A stretch of DNA of 64,000 nt from Lactonifactor longoviformis DSM 17459 (GCF_900129135.1 NZ_FQVI01000002.1:310001-374000); one strand, 5' to 3'; counted from the stretch's first letter, positions 26,514 to 35,958 are shown. Made by a program: numbers and translations. The notes: generated by a model not told the origin, from the letters alone.

Positions 26514-27431
26514 TTAATCCTCCAGAAGCTGCATGTCCTCTCCGGAAGAAATAGCAATGCTGGCTGCCTGCTTTCTGTTTCGTATCTCCACATTCATGTG
26601 ATCGCCCCCGTATTCCCCGTCTAGGGTCCAGGCTACCTCTTCTTCCGTCTCAATGATGATATGGTCCGTTTTAAAGGATTCTATCAGCTCCGTATTGTCC
26701 TCCGCCATAAGAAGGGATGAGATAATCTCCTGCAGTTCCAGCGGATTTTTGGGCTTTCGGATAAAGGTAGCCTCAAACAGGCCGTCGTCCAGCTCCACAT
26801 TCTTTCCGGACAGCTTCTTAAAGCCTCCCACGGAAACAGAGTTGGTCACCATGCCGAAGATAAAATCTCCCTCAAAGGTTCCCTCACTGCTTTCCACTTT
26901 CATCTGATAGGAACGGATTCCATACAGACGTTTCATACCTTCTAAAAGATATGCAACGTGGCCGAAAATATTCTTCAAATCCTGATTCGTTTCATAAGCT
27001 ACATCTGTAAACAATCCAAAAGCCGCAATATACACAAATACATCGTGATTAAACTTGCCCACATCAAAGGCAAACAGTTCCCCGTGCACAATATCATCAG
27101 CTGCTTTCAGCATATTTTTAGATATGTGAAGGCTACTGGCAAAATCATTGGTACTCCCTGCCGGAATGTAGCCCAGAGGCGTAGTGTGATGTCCTTTTAT
27201 CAGGCCGGTCACCACCTCATCCAGGGTACCGTCTCCCCCGCTGCAGGCCACCATATGGAATTCCCCGGCCCGCTCCCGGGTTACCTTCATAGCGTCCAGG
27301 TAGCCCTGTGTGGGATGAACCTCCACCTGAAATCCTGCCTTGATAAATATATCTATAATATCCATTAATTTTGTTTTAATCGTCGCTTTCCCCGATCTGG
27401 GGTTATAGATAAATAACATTTTCTTTGCCAT
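26514..27431 (-). CDS. YegS/DagK-type lipid kinase
   Basis: A 305-residue member of the diacylglycerol/sphingosine kinase superfamily. It begins KKMLFIYNPRSGK, has the nucleotide motif GGDGTLDEVVTGL (about residues 66-78) followed by LGYIPAGSTNDFA, and DVGKFNHDVFVYIAAFG. It probably phosphorylates diacylglycerol or a related membrane lipid to recycle it into phospholipid synthesis. It is transcribed from its own promoter and leads a likely two-gene unit with the MntP-like gene. Confidence 0.88.
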   Translation of the reverse strand: MAKKMLFIYNPRSGKATIKTKLMDIIDIFIKAGFQVEVHPTQGYLDAMKVTRERAGEFHMVACSGGDGTLDEVVTGLIKGHHTTPLGYIPAGSTNDFASSLHISKNMLKAADDIVHGELFAFDVGKFNHDVFVYIAAFGLFTDVAYETNQDLKNIFGHVAYLLEGMKRLYGIRSYQMKVESSEGTFEGDFIFGMVTNSVSVGGFKKLSGKNVELDDGLFEATFIRKPKNPLELQEIISSLLMAEDNTELIESFKTDHIIIETEEEVAWTLDGEYGGDHMNVEIRNRKQAASIAISSGEDMQLLED

Positions 27432-27463
27432 AATTGTTTCCTCTGCTTCTCTGTATTGTATCT

Positions 27464-27492
27464 ATTTTACTATAGCGGGAAATTTCCTGCAA
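27464..27492 (-). promoter_or_regulatory. Promoter of the lipid kinase gene
   Basis: Minus strand TTGCAG (27487-27492), 17-bp spacer, TAAAAT (27464-27469). Confidence 0.65.
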
Positions 27493-27532
27493 GATATAAT
27501 CATTTGTCCGGCTGTCTGATCCTTATATAATG

Positions 27533-27607
27533 AACAAGAAAGATTGCGCAAAAGCGCAATCTCCGCCTGCGGCTGGCAGCCGCAGACAGCATCTTCCTTT
27601 CCGCTGT
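27533..27607 (+). repeat. Two-hairpin dispersed repeat, copy D
   Basis: The best copy: GATTGCGC-AAAA-GCGCAATC is a perfect 8-bp hairpin and CTGCGGCT-GGC-AGCCGCAG a second perfect one. Flanks AACAAGAAA and CATCTTCCTTTCCGC match copy A. It lies between the rplQ terminator and the lipid kinase promoter. Confidence 0.78.
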
Positions 27608-27615
27608 AATGAAAA

Positions 27616-27643
27616 AGGTGCCCCCGTATCACCGGGAACACCT
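27616..27643 (-). terminator. Terminator of the ribosomal superoperon
   Basis: Minus strand AGGTGTTCCCG/CGGGGGCACCT with a 6-base loop, followed by TTTTTC. It lies about 20 bases past the rplQ stop. Confidence 0.85.
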
Positions 27644-27663
27644 GATGGTTTTCATTATGTGAC

Positions 27664-28200
27664 TTAAACTAACTCCAGAAGAACTTCCATAGCAGCATCG
27701 CCTTTACGCTGTCCGATCTTTACGATACGTGTGTAGCCACCGTTGCGGTCTGCATACTTAGGAGCGATTTCAGTGAACATCTTGTCTACTAAATCAACTT
27801 CTTTTGTATGTTTTTTCTTTCCAGCCTTATCCGCAGGAACCTCTTTTACAGGATAGAATACTTTTAACATCTGTCTTCTTGCATGAAGTCTGGAAGGAGC
27901 ATCTTTCTTGATCTCTTTCTGTACTTCATCGAATACAGTTACTTTCTTTCCGTCAACGACTTCTTTTACTCTCTTGCCGTCTTTATCTTTACGGGGAACC
28001 TTAGCTGTTACAGTCACAGTCTCAAAGTTGTCTTTTTCTTTTACAGCCAAAGCGATTAAGCCTTCTGCTACTTTACGGATTTCTTTTGCTTTTGATTCTG
28101 TTGTAACAATTTTTCCGTTGTATAACAGATTTGTTACCTGATTTCTAATCAAAGCTTTTCTCTGACTGGATGTTCTGCCTAATTTTCTATATTTCGCCAT
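27664..28200 (-). CDS. rplQ: 50S ribosomal protein L17
   Basis: A 178-residue protein; start ATG 28200 (MAKYRKLGRTSSQRKAL) has GGAGG upstream. The N-terminal 65 residues and the C-terminal GGYTRIVKIGQRKGDAAMEVLLEL are standard L17. Between them is a lysine-rich insert of about 60 residues (from about residue 70) that makes it roughly half again as long as the usual 115-127 residues. Last gene of the alpha operon, followed by its terminator. Confidence 0.95.
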   Translation of the reverse strand: MAKYRKLGRTSSQRKALIRNQVTNLLYNGKIVTTESKAKEIRKVAEGLIALAVKEKDNFETVTVTAKVPRKDKDGKRVKEVVDGKKVTVFDEVQKEIKKDAPSRLHARRQMLKVFYPVKEVPADKAGKKKHTKEVDLVDKMFTEIAPKYADRNGGYTRIVKIGQRKGDAAMEVLLELV

Positions 28201-28322
28201 TTTTATATTTCCTCCATTTGTGTGGAACAATCTGCCATGCATTCATCGGTCTTACTGACAGACTGCTGTGTTTTCCATACTTAAACCTGCGGCATATGCC
28301 GTGCACATGCCTGACGGGCAAA

Positions 28323-29282
28323 TTACTCGTCGCTGGGATTTAACTGCAGACCCAGCTCTTTCAGCTTCGCAAGAACCTCTTCCAGTGACTTGCGGCCCAG
28401 ATTACGAACCTTCATCATATCCTCTGAAGTACGGTTGCAGAGTTCTTCCACAGTATTGATACCAGCTCTCTTTAAGCAGTTATAAGAACGAACAGAGAGT
28501 TCCAATTCGTCAATGTTCATCTCTAATACTTTCTCTTTCTCATTGTCTTCCTTCTCAATCATAACCTCAGCTGTCTTGGCATTCTCAGAAAGATCAATGA
28601 ACAGGCTTAAATGTTCGCTCAATACTTTTGCAGCTAAACTCACTGCCTCATCAGGGTCTAATGTCCCATTTGTATAGATATCCAATGTCAATTTATCATA
28701 GTCAGTAATCTGACCAACACGGGTATTTTCTACAGTCAGGTTGACACGCTCTACCGGTGTATAGATAGCGTCCACCGCAATCACACCAATGGGCATATCA
28801 TCCGTTTTTCCTTTGTCAGCGCTGATGTATCCGCGGCCTTTGGTAATCGTAAGTTCCGCATTGAATTTGCTGTCAGCACCGCCGTTTAAGGTGGCAATTA
28901 CCAGGTCCGGATTCATAATTTCTATATCCTGATCCACCTGAATATCGCCGGCAGTTACAACCCCTTCCCCTTCGAATTCAATGTATGCAATCTTAGGTTC
29001 GTTGCTGTCACTGTTATTTCTGATTGCCAGGCTTTTTAAGTTCATGATGATTTCTGTCACATCTTCCTTAACACCTGGAATAGAGCTGAATTCATGGAGA
29101 ACGCCCTCGATCTTCACCTGGCTGACTGCCGCTCCCGGTAAGGAAGAAAGCATAATTCTGCGAAGAGAATTGCCAAGTGTAGTGCCATACCCTCTCTCAA
29201 GTGGTTCCACAACGAATCTGCCGTATTTTTTATCATCAGAAATTTCTGTGATTTCAATTTTAGGTTTGTTAAAATCGAACAT
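28323..29282 (-). CDS. rpoA: RNA polymerase subunit alpha
   Basis: A 319-residue subunit; ATG 29282 ([11 protein letters not shown]) has GGAGG at good spacing. The N-terminal dimerisation domain contains [16 protein letters not shown]. An acidic linker at about 225-240 leads to the C-terminal domain with [18 protein letters not shown], which contacts UP elements and activators. It lies in the usual position between rpsD and rplQ. Confidence 0.98.
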   Translation of the reverse strand: MFDFNKPKIEITEISDDKKYGRFVVEPLERGYGTTLGNSLRRIMLSSLPGAAVSQVKIEGVLHEFSSIPGVKEDVTEIIMNLKSLAIRNNSDSNEPKIAYIEFEGEGVVTAGDIQVDQDIEIMNPDLVIATLNGGADSKFNAELTITKGRGYISADKGKTDDMPIGVIAVDAIYTPVERVNLTVENTRVGQITDYDKLTLDIYTNGTLDPDEAVSLAAKVLSEHLSLFIDLSENAKTAEVMIEKEDNEKEKVLEMNIDELELSVRSYNCLKRAGINTVEELCNRTSEDMMKVRNLGRKSLEEVLAKLKELGLQLNPSDE

Positions 29283-29364
29283 GCAAAGCCCTCCTTGCAG
29301 TGCATAATGCACATCGTCTCAACAGGCATATGGAAACCCATATGCCGTGAGTGTGATGCTTTAA

Positions 29365-29958
29365 TTATTTAGAATATAATTCGACGATTAACATTTCATC
29401 AACAGGAACGTCGATTACCTCTCTGGTAGGCATTTCTTTCACTTCTCCCTTTAAAGCTTCCTGATCTACATCAAGCCACTGGGGAACAAGTCTTCCTGCT
29501 GTAACGTCCAAAATATCTTTATATCTCTGAGAAGATTTGCATTTTTCTTTAATCTCGATGGTATCGCCTACAGATACAAGGTAAGAAGGAATGTTAACCT
29601 GCTTGCCGTTTACCATTACATGCTTATGGTCAACGATCTGTCTTGCTTCTCTTCTTGTTCTTGCAAGTCCCATACGATAGATTACGTTATCTAAACGAAG
29701 CTCTAACAGAGTCATCAGGTTTTCACCTGTCATACCCTGCATTTTATCAGCCTTTTTATAATAGTTTCTGAAAGGTTTTTCCAGAACACCATAGATAAAT
29801 TTAGCTTTCTGTTTTTCTCTTAACTGAAGTCCGTATTCGGACATCTTACGGTTTGCTCTTCTTAACTGTCTGGTTGATTTTTTGTCAATTCCTAAATAAA
29901 CTGGATCCAGGCCAAGGGATCTGCATCTTTTAAGAACCGGTACTCTATTAACTGCCAT
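29365..29958 (-). CDS. rpsD: 30S ribosomal protein S4
   Basis: A 197-residue primary 16S-binding protein of the small subunit. The S4 RNA-binding domain is seen at about residues 85-150 (LELRLDNVIYRMGLARTR, VNGKQVNIPSY). No zinc-binding cysteine cluster is present near the N-terminus, so this is the C-minus form. In other bacteria S4 represses its own operon by binding the leader mRNA. Lies between rpsK and rpoA. Confidence 0.98.
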   Translation of the reverse strand: MAVNRVPVLKRCRSLGLDPVYLGIDKKSTRQLRRANRKMSEYGLQLREKQKAKFIYGVLEKPFRNYYKKADKMQGMTGENLMTLLELRLDNVIYRMGLARTRREARQIVDHKHVMVNGKQVNIPSYLVSVGDTIEIKEKCKSSQRYKDILDVTAGRLVPQWLDVDQEALKGEVKEMPTREVIDVPVDEMLIVELYSK

Positions 29959-29976
29959 TGTATATACTACCTCCTA

Positions 29977-30369
29977 TTAGACTCTTCTGCGTTTTGGTGG
30001 GCGGCATCCGTTGTGTGGAACCGGTGTCACGTCTCTGATACTTGTTACTTCAAGTCCGCAGGCCTGAAGAGCACGGATAGCTGCTTCTCTTCCTGATCCT
30101 GGTCCTTTTACCATAACATCTACAGTTTTAAGTCCATGTACTAACGCTGCTTTTGTAGCAGTTTCCGCAGCCATCTGAGCTGCATATGGAGTAGATTTCC
30201 TTGAACCTCTAAATCCCAGACCACCAGCACTTGCCCATGATAAAGCATTTCCCTCAGCATCTGTTAATGTAACAATTGTGTTATTAAAAGATGATTGGAT
30301 GTGTGCTTGTCCGCGTTCAACGTTTTTCTTTACGCGCTTTTTTGTCACTTTCTTTGTAACTTTAGCCAT
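29977..30369 (-). CDS. rpsK: 30S ribosomal protein S11
   Basis: A 130-residue protein of the 30S platform. A lysine-rich N-terminus is followed by the family motifs [36 protein letters not shown] and the C-terminal [12 protein letters not shown]. Gene order rpsM-rpsK-rpsD is the standard alpha operon. Confidence 0.98.
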   Translation of the reverse strand: MAKVTKKVTKKRVKKNVERGQAHIQSSFNNTIVTLTDAEGNALSWASAGGLGFRGSRKSTPYAAQMAAETATKAALVHGLKTVDVMVKGPGSGREAAIRALQACGLEVTSIRDVTPVPHNGCRPPKRRRV

Positions 30370-30423
30370 TTTTAAACTAACCTACTTTCTCATTTACTTT
30401 GTTCATTCAGTTACGGGTGCTGC

Positions 30424-30792
30424 TTATTTCTTCTTGTTAGCAACAGTTCTCTTAGGACCTTTTCTTGTTCTGGCATTTGTCTTCGTCTTCTGTCCGCGAA
30501 CAGGCAGTCCTTTTCTATGACGAATTCCTCTGTAACATCCGATCTCCTGCAGTCTCTTGATGTTCAGAGCAATTTCTCTTCTCAAATCACCTTCTACTAC
30601 CTGTGTCTCATCGATTACGTCACGGATTCTTCCTACTTCTTCGTCTGTTAAGTCTCTGACACGGGTATCAGGATTTACTTTTGCCTCTTCTAAAATACGG
30701 GTTGCGCTTACTCTGCCGATTCCGTAGATGTAAGTCAGTCCGATTTCTACACGTTTTTCTCTTGGTAAGTCTACACCAGCTATACGAGCCAT
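30424..30792 (-). CDS. rpsM: 30S ribosomal protein S13
   Basis: A 122-residue head protein that contacts the 50S subunit and P-site t[24 protein letters not shown] and [20 protein letters not shown] are canonical. It is preceded by a 390-base gap without a gene, and a short hairpin (30840-30856) lies just upstream of its ribosome binding site. Confidence 0.98.
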   Translation of the reverse strand: MARIAGVDLPREKRVEIGLTYIYGIGRVSATRILEEAKVNPDTRVRDLTDEEVGRIRDVIDETQVVEGDLRREIALNIKRLQEIGCYRGIRHRKGLPVRGQKTKTNARTRKGPKRTVANKKK

Positions 30793-31180
30793 GTGATTAT
30801 TCCTCCATCTTCTACTTCAGATCCCAGCCAGCCGCAGCTCATAAGCACAGCTTATGCCTGAAATGTGTGCGTTTCCGCCGGATTCTGTGTTAATATTGTT
30901 ACCTAATTGAGGTATGAAAAGCTGACGGGGCATTTTCACACCCAGCCGCAGACAGGTCCGCAGCCTTTCCGGTTTCCCGGTATTACGCCAATATTACGTG
31001 AATAATCATGTCTGTCCCGGAATATATAAAGGATATCCATTTCTGGACAGAATAAACAATTTTCACCATATATTTGAACAAATATGAACAACACCTCCTG
31101 GTGGTTCATACTGCAGCCGCACATAAAAATTAGGAGTTTATTTCATTAACTCCTTACACACAAAAGCAAGCCTAACGGAA
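30793..31180 (-). other. Long leader between rpmJ and rpsM
   Basis: No gene is seen. It holds a hairpin CATAAGC/GCTTATG at 30840-30856 and three copies of CAGCCGCA (near 30832, 30942 and 31113). CCGG-rich pairs lie at about 30965-30985, and a weak terminator sits at its upstream end. A leader controlling rpsM-rpsK-rpsD-rpoA-rplQ, for example by S4 or S13 feedback, is possible but unproven. Confidence 0.45.
31133..31153 (-). terminator. Weak terminator downstream of rpmJ
   Basis: Minus strand GGAGTT/AACTCC with a 9-base loop, then TAATTTTTATG. Only 6 bp and with a broken T-run, so partial termination is likely. Confidence 0.45.
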
Positions 31181-31294
31181 TTAGCCCTGTCTCTGTTTGT
31201 GTTTTGGGTTTTCACAGATAACTCTGATGCTACCCTTTCTTTTGATGATTTTACATTTTTCGCAAATAGGCTTCACAGATGATCTTACTTTCAC
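31181..31294 (-). CDS. rpmJ: 50S ribosomal protein L36
   Basis: A 37-residue protein read directly from the sequence: GTG 31294 starts [20 protein letters not shown] (first residue Met in the protein) and it ends [10 protein letters not shown]. Zinc ligands Cys11, Cys14, Cys27 and His32 are all present, so this is the zinc-type L36. SD AGGAGGG is 6-8 bases upstream. It lies between infA and rpsM, as in other Firmicutes, with its own promoter upstream. Confidence 0.97.
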   Translation of the reverse strand: MKVRSSVKPICEKCKIIKRKGSIRVICENPKHKQRQG

Positions 31295-31362
31295 TGGTAA
31301 CCCTCCTTTCTTAATGCGTCAATGGGCATATCTTCATACGCCAGCACAAAAGTTCGTTTTAT

Positions 31363-31391
31363 ATTTTATCATTGTCCAACACAAATTGCAA
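31363..31391 (-). promoter_or_regulatory. Internal promoter before rpmJ
   Basis: Minus strand TTGCAA (31386-31391), 17-bp spacer, TAAAAT (31363-31368). It would let rpmJ and the alpha operon be transcribed apart from the S10-spc genes. Confidence 0.65.
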
Positions 31392-31419
31392 GCAATTTTT
31401 GCACAAAATGGAAACTTTT

Positions 31420-31638
31420 TTATTTATCTCTCCAGATGATCCTTCCTTTTGACAAATCATATGGGGATAATTCAATGGTAACCTTGTCACCAGGTAAAAT
31501 TCGAATAAAGTTCATCCTGAGTTTACCGCTGATATGAGCCAGCACTACGTGCTTATTTTCCAGTTCTACGCGGAACATTGCGTTGGGAAGTTTCTCCAAT
31601 ACAGTACCTTCTACTTCAATAACATCTGCCTTTGACAT
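31420..31638 (-). CDS. infA: Translation initiation factor IF-1
   Basis: A 72-residue S1/OB-fold protein that binds the ribosomal A site during initiation. [39 protein letters not shown] and [20 protein letters not shown] are canonical. It lies between the KOW protein gene and rpmJ. Confidence 0.98.
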   Translation of the reverse strand: MSKADVIEVEGTVLEKLPNAMFRVELENKHVVLAHISGKLRMNFIRILPGDKVTIELSPYDLSKGRIIWRDK

Positions 31639-31659
31639 ATATAATCCTCCTATTATCTC

Positions 31660-31944
31660 TCATACACGTTCTGTAAGAACATTCTTATTATATTCTTTGA
31701 TTGCTTTCTTGACTGCTTCGTCGGTAACCCCTCTGCCTGCCGAAAATACCTCTTCCAGTGTATACGGGGTGCGGAAAATCACCTGAATATGCTTTCTTTT
31801 CTTTTTCTTTGGATGGTCCAGCGTCCGGCTGCGGCCATCCACTAGATACACATATTCCGAATCCGCCTGTTTTATGACAAATACTTTTCCCGCATCATGG
31901 CCGGCTTTTGATCTGGCAAGCATTCCTGCTCTTAACTCTACCAT
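31660..31944 (-). CDS. KOW-domain RNA-binding protein (L14e-like)
   Basis: A 94-residue protein with a KOW motif at residues about 5-40 (AGMLARSKAGHDAGKVFVI) and a basic patch HPKKKKRKHIQ. It resembles the L14e-like proteins encoded in many Clostridia between map and infA, which is exactly its place here. Its function is not established; ribosome or rRNA binding is inferred. It lies 7 bases downstream of map and is cotranscribed. Confidence 0.85.
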   Translation of the reverse strand: MVELRAGMLARSKAGHDAGKVFVIKQADSEYVYLVDGRSRTLDHPKKKKRKHIQVIFRTPYTLEEVFSAGRGVTDEAVKKAIKEYNKNVLTERV

Positions 31945-31951
31945 AGGCCGC

Positions 31952-32707
31952 CTACCTGCTGAGAGTCAGAATCTCGGGTTCCCCGTCTGTAATAAGAACC
32001 GTATTTTCATAATGTGCGGATAAGGATTCATCCTCTGTGACAACCGTCCAGTCATCATCCAGCCACGCCACATCCGCCCTGCCCTGATTGATCATAGGCT
32101 CAATAGCCAGTGTCATACCAGGCTGAAGCCGGATTCCCCTGCGTTTCTGGGGAAAATTAGGGATTTGAGGGTCCTCATGGAGATGCGTCCCGATTCCATG
32201 TCCTACCAGATCGCGTACGACGCCATAGCCGAAGCTCTCGGCATAGGCACCAATGGCAGCAGAGATTTCATAGAGATGATTTCCTGCCCTGGCAAATTTG
32301 ATCCCTTCAAAGAAGGATTGTCTTGTTACTTCTATCAGCTTTCTAGCTTCCGCGCTGATTGTTCCAACTGCATGGGTACGTGCCGCGTCTGAGTGATATC
32401 CCTGATAAATCAGGCCGGCATCCAGACTGACAATGTCCCCATCTTTTAAGATATGATGCTTATTGGGTATCCCGTGCACCACTTCATCGTTCACAGAAAC
32501 ACAGATAGATGCCGGGTAACCATTATAATTCAGAAAATTAGGTACGCATCCCAAATCCCGGATTAATTTCTCTCCATAGCGATCAATATCCAGGGTGGAG
32601 ATGCCCGGACGAACAAACCGTTCCAGTTCATCATGCACCTGCTCCAGCAGCTGTCCGGCCTTTCTCATAAGTTCAATCTCTCTAGCAGTTTTAATCGATA
32701 CTGACAT
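31952..32707 (-). CDS. map: Methionine aminopeptidase, type I
   Basis: A 251-residue dimetal hydrolase that removes the initiator Met from new proteins. Metal ligands are visible in SLDAGLIYQGYHSDAARTHAVG (two Asp), GHGIGTHLHEDPQ (His) and the two Glu in LAIEPM and VVTEDESLSAHYENT. There is no N-terminal zinc finger. The gene begins 3 bases after the adk stop, as in the classic secY-adk-map order. Confidence 0.97.
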   Translation of the reverse strand: MSVSIKTAREIELMRKAGQLLEQVHDELERFVRPGISTLDIDRYGEKLIRDLGCVPNFLNYNGYPASICVSVNDEVVHGIPNKHHILKDGDIVSLDAGLIYQGYHSDAARTHAVGTISAEARKLIEVTRQSFFEGIKFARAGNHLYEISAAIGAYAESFGYGVVRDLVGHGIGTHLHEDPQIPNFPQKRRGIRLQPGMTLAIEPMINQGRADVAWLDDDWTVVTEDESLSAHYENTVLITDGEPEILTLSR

Positions 32708-32710
32708 TGT

Positions 32711-33355
32711 TTAAGCTCCTAATATGGCGGTAATGGCGCTGAATACGTCTTCCATATCCATAGTGCCGTCCACCTCTTTTAATACGTCTGACTTTTCATA
32801 GTAGTCAATTAACGGTTGTGTCTGGTCATGATATACGTCCAGACGTTTTTTTACTGTATCCGGCTGATCGTCGTCTCTCAGGATCAGCTTTTCTCCGCAT
32901 ACATCGCACACATCTTCCTTTTTCGGAGGATTGTAAACTACATGGTAGGTTGCTCCGCAGCCCACGCATGCCCTGCGTCCCGACATACGGCGGATAATAT
33001 TCTCGTCGGGAACCTCTATATTAATTGCATAATCAATTTTCTGGTCCAGTTTTTTCAGAGCCTCATCCAGACTTTCCGCCTGGGGGATGGTTCTTGGAAA
33101 CCCGTCCAGAACGTAACCCTCTTCACAGTCGGCCTGCTGTACCCTGTCAACCACAAGGTCCACAACCAGTTCATCCGGCACCAAAAGCCCCTGATCCATA
33201 TAGGTTTTGGCCTTCTTGCCCAGTTCGGTTCCGTTTTTAATATTCGCCCTGAAAATATCCCCGGTAGAAATGTGGGGAATTGTATATTTTGCTGCAATTT
33301 TCTTAGCCTGCGTTCCTTTTCCTGCACCTGGTGCTCCCAGCATGATAACTTTCAT
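32711..33355 (-). CDS. adk: Adenylate kinase
   Basis: A 214-residue enzyme converting AMP and ATP to two ADP. ATG 33355 ([19 protein letters not shown]) was chosen for GGGAGGT 8 bases upstream; an earlier ATG at 33379 is not supported. P-loop [14 protein letters not shown] and a zinc-binding LID with two CxxC pairs (CVGC and CDVC), typical of Gram-positive long-form kinases. An mRNA hairpin separates it from secY. Confidence 0.97.
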   Translation of the reverse strand: MKVIMLGAPGAGKGTQAKKIAAKYTIPHISTGDIFRANIKNGTELGKKAKTYMDQGLLVPDELVVDLVVDRVQQADCEEGYVLDGFPRTIPQAESLDEALKKLDQKIDYAINIEVPDENIIRRMSGRRACVGCGATYHVVYNPPKKEDVCDVCGEKLILRDDDQPDTVKKRLDVYHDQTQPLIDYYEKSDVLKEVDGTMDMEDVFSAITAILGA

Positions 33356-33406
33356 AGACTTATACCTCCCTGTATACATCTAAAATTAAGTCTCAATAGC
33401 ATTTTA

Positions 33407-33432
33407 GTGCACCCACGAAAATGTGGGTACAC
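33407..33432 (-). other. Intercistronic hairpin between secY and adk
   Basis: GTGCACCCAC/GTGGGTACAC, mostly paired around a 6-base loop, without a T-run on the minus strand. Likely an mRNA stability or processing element. Confidence 0.5.
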
Positions 33433-33457
33433 CATATATGAAATCCCGCGTCTGTTT

Positions 33458-34771
33458 CTAATCGTTTAAGAATCCCTTGTAATTACGTACCAGCATCATA
33501 GACTCGACCTGCTTAATTGTCTCAAGAACAACACCTACAACGATAATGATAGACGTTCCTCCAAAGGAAACATTGGCACCGAACACGCCGTTAAAGAAAA
33601 TAGGGATAACGGCTACGATGATCAATCCAGTGGCCCCGATGAAAATAATATAATTCAGGATTTTATTCAGATATTCTGTGGTCGGCTTGCCGGGACGAAT
33701 ACCCGGAATAAATCCGCCCTGCTTCTTCATATTATCTGCTATTTCCAAGGGATTGAAAGTAATAGATGTATAGAAGTAAGCAAAAAAGATTACTAAAACT
33801 ATATACAGCAATAATCCCAAACTGTACACAGGCTGACTTGGATTACACCAGTTATTGGATGTAAGAGCCTTCATAATCTGGCTGCCGATTCCCGTACCAT
33901 TGGTCTTTCCAAGGAAAGCTGCAATAATTGTGGGAAAAGACATCAGCGAGGATGCAAAGATAATCGGTATAACGCCAGACGTATTTACCTTCAAAGGAAT
34001 AAACGTAGACTGACCGCCCACCATCTTTCTTCCCTGCATTTTTTTGGAATACTGCACCGGGATCTTGCGCTCTCCGCCATTCAGGATTAGCACCAGCACG
34101 ATTACTATCAGAATGATTGCAAGAATAATCACTGCAGCTAATGCACCTCTGGCAATCGTCTTGCCTTTTACAAAACTCTCGAACAAGCTCATAAGGTCAC
34201 TTGGGATTCTGGAAACGATGTTGATCATCAATACGATGGAAATACCATTTCCCACACCCTTTTCTGTAATCTGTTCACCTATCCACATAAGCATTGCAGA
34301 ACCGGCAGTCAAACATACCACTACTACAGCTGCATTGACAAAGTTGAAATCGTCAATTATGTTACCCTTGAATCCGATTGCCATAGCAACAGATTGAAAT
34401 ATGGAAAGTCCCACTGTCACATATCTTGTGATAGCAGTCAGTTTCTTCCTTCCGTCCTCTCCATCCCTCTGCATCTCCTCCAGCTTCGGTATTGCAATGG
34501 TGAGAAGCTGAATAATGATGGATGATGTGATATATGGAGTGATACTCAGTGCAAAGATAGACATCTGGGTGAAAGATCCCCCTGTAAATGCATCAAAGAA
34601 ATTGAATGCATCTCCGGACTGCTGTGCAAACCAATTCTTAAAGAAGTCCGGGTTTGTGCCGGGGATAGGAAGCTGTGATCCGATACGGATCACAACTAAC
34701 ATCATTAACACATAAAGGATTCGACGTCTAATATCTTTGACCTTAAAAGCATTTTGAAGAGTCTTTAACAT
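33458..34771 (-). CDS. secY: Preprotein translocase subunit SecY
   Basis: A 437-residue channel protein with ten membrane segments. N-terminal KVKDIRRRILYVLMMLVVIR, plug region and the cytoplasmic loop KKQGGFIPGIRPGKPTTEYL are canonical. Its ATG overlaps the rplO stop by one base (TAATG), coupling translation. It forms the export pore with SecE and SecG. Confidence 0.97.
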   Translation of the reverse strand: MLKTLQNAFKVKDIRRRILYVLMMLVVIRIGSQLPIPGTNPDFFKNWFAQQSGDAFNFFDAFTGGSFTQMSIFALSITPYITSSIIIQLLTIAIPKLEEMQRDGEDGRKKLTAITRYVTVGLSIFQSVAMAIGFKGNIIDDFNFVNAAVVVVCLTAGSAMLMWIGEQITEKGVGNGISIVLMINIVSRIPSDLMSLFESFVKGKTIARGALAAVIILAIILIVIVLVLILNGGERKIPVQYSKKMQGRKMVGGQSTFIPLKVNTSGVIPIIFASSLMSFPTIIAAFLGKTNGTGIGSQIMKALTSNNWCNPSQPVYSLGLLLYIVLVIFFAYFYTSITFNPLEIADNMKKQGGFIPGIRPGKPTTEYLNKILNYIIFIGATGLIIVAVIPIFFNGVFGANVSFGGTSIIIVVGVVLETIKQVESMMLVRNYKGFLND

Positions 34772-35211
34772 TAGATCACCTCTACTGTTCCACCTGCGGC
34801 TTCAATTTTAGCTTTAGCACCTTCGCTAACTGCGTTTACTTTTACATTCAGTTTCTTTGTCAGCTCCCCGTTGCCGAGAATCTTAACTCCATCCCTTGCG
34901 TGAGAGATTGCTCCGCTTTCTAATAAAGCAGCCACAGTAACCTCTGCACCATCCTCGAATCTTTCCAGAGCGCTTACATTAATAGCTACGATATCTTTCG
35001 TATTTCTATTGGTAAAGCCTCTCTTTGGAATTCTTCTATATAAAGGCATCTGTCCACCTTCAAAGCCTACTCTTTTAGCGCCTGAACGTGCTTTCTGACC
35101 TTTATGGCCTTTACCGGCTGTTTTACCATTTCCGGAAGCGTGTCCACGGCCTCTTCTGAAGTTATCGCTCTGTCTGGAACCTTCTGCTGGCTTTAAACTT
35201 GATAAATCCAT
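34771..35211 (-). CDS. rplO: 50S ribosomal protein L15
   Basis: A 146-residue protein of the large subunit. Family motifs are the basic, glycine-rich N-terminus ([20 protein letters not shown]), [15 protein letters not shown] and the C-terminal [13 protein letters not shown]. Located between rpmD and secY as in other spc operons. Confidence 0.97.
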   Translation of the reverse strand: MDLSSLKPAEGSRQSDNFRRGRGHASGNGKTAGKGHKGQKARSGAKRVGFEGGQMPLYRRIPKRGFTNRNTKDIVAINVSALERFEDGAEVTVAALLESGAISHARDGVKILGNGELTKKLNVKVNAVSEGAKAKIEAAGGTVEVI

Positions 35212-35233
35212 TATGGCACCTCCTTAACCTGTA

Positions 35234-35416
35234 TTAAATTTCTTCCACTTTCACTAAGTGTCTTACTTGTTGAACCATTCCACGAACTCCGGCGTTGTCC
35301 GGCATCTCAACAGTTTTGTTCAGCTTTCTCAAGCCTAAGGCTTCCACTGTTTTTTTGTGCTTTGGAACTGCTCCGATTGTGGATTTTACTAATGTGATTC
35401 TTAATTTATCTGCCAT
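35234..35416 (-). CDS. rpmD: 50S ribosomal protein L30
   Basis: A 60-residue protein, the normal bacterial length. It begins MADKLRITLVKSTIGAVPKH and ends VRHLVKVEEI. It sits between rpsE and rplO. Confidence 0.97.
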   Translation of the reverse strand: MADKLRITLVKSTIGAVPKHKKTVEALGLRKLNKTVEMPDNAGVRGMVQQVRHLVKVEEI

Positions 35417-35429
35417 TTTCTAATCCTCC

Positions 35430-35939
35430 TTATGCAAAGATCTCGTCAACAGATTTTCCGCGGAGTTTTGCAACTTCTTCCGGAGTTTTTAACTGACTTA
35501 ATCCTGCAATGGTAGCAAGTACTACGTTCTGTTTATTTCTGGATCCCAGGCACTTGGTACGGATATTTTTAATACCTGCTAACTCAATTACCGCACGAGC
35601 CGGGCCGCCGGCGATAACACCAGTACCTTCCGGAGCTCTCTTTAATAATACAGATGCGCTTCCGAAGTTACCGATGAAGTCATGTGTAATACTTCCCTTA
35701 TCGTCTCTAGCTACAGTCACTAATTTTTTCATTGCATCTTCTTTTCCCTTGCGGATTGCTTCAGGAATCTCAGTTGCTTTTCCTAAACCAGCGCCAACAT
35801 GGCCATTGCCATCACCAACAACCACTAAAGCTGTGAAACGGAAGTTACGACCACCTTTAACAACCTTTGTTACACGCTTGATTGATACTACTTTTTCTTC
35901 TAATTCTAATTGACTAGCATCAATAATAGAATGTTTCAT
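35430..35939 (-). CDS. rpsE: 30S ribosomal protein S5
   Basis: A 169-residue protein important for decoding fidelity. The N-terminal dsRNA-binding-like domain ([19 protein letters not shown]) and the [17 protein letters not shown] motif are present, and the C-terminal domain contains [20 protein letters not shown]. Order rplR-rpsE-rpmD is standard. Confidence 0.98.
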   Translation of the reverse strand: MKHSIIDASQLELEEKVVSIKRVTKVVKGGRNFRFTALVVVGDGNGHVGAGLGKATEIPEAIRKGKEDAMKKLVTVARDDKGSITHDFIGNFGSASVLLKRAPEGTGVIAGGPARAVIELAGIKNIRTKCLGSRNKQNVVLATIAGLSQLKTPEEVAKLRGKSVDEIFA

Positions 35940-35958
35940 GTGTTCTTGACCTCCTTTT

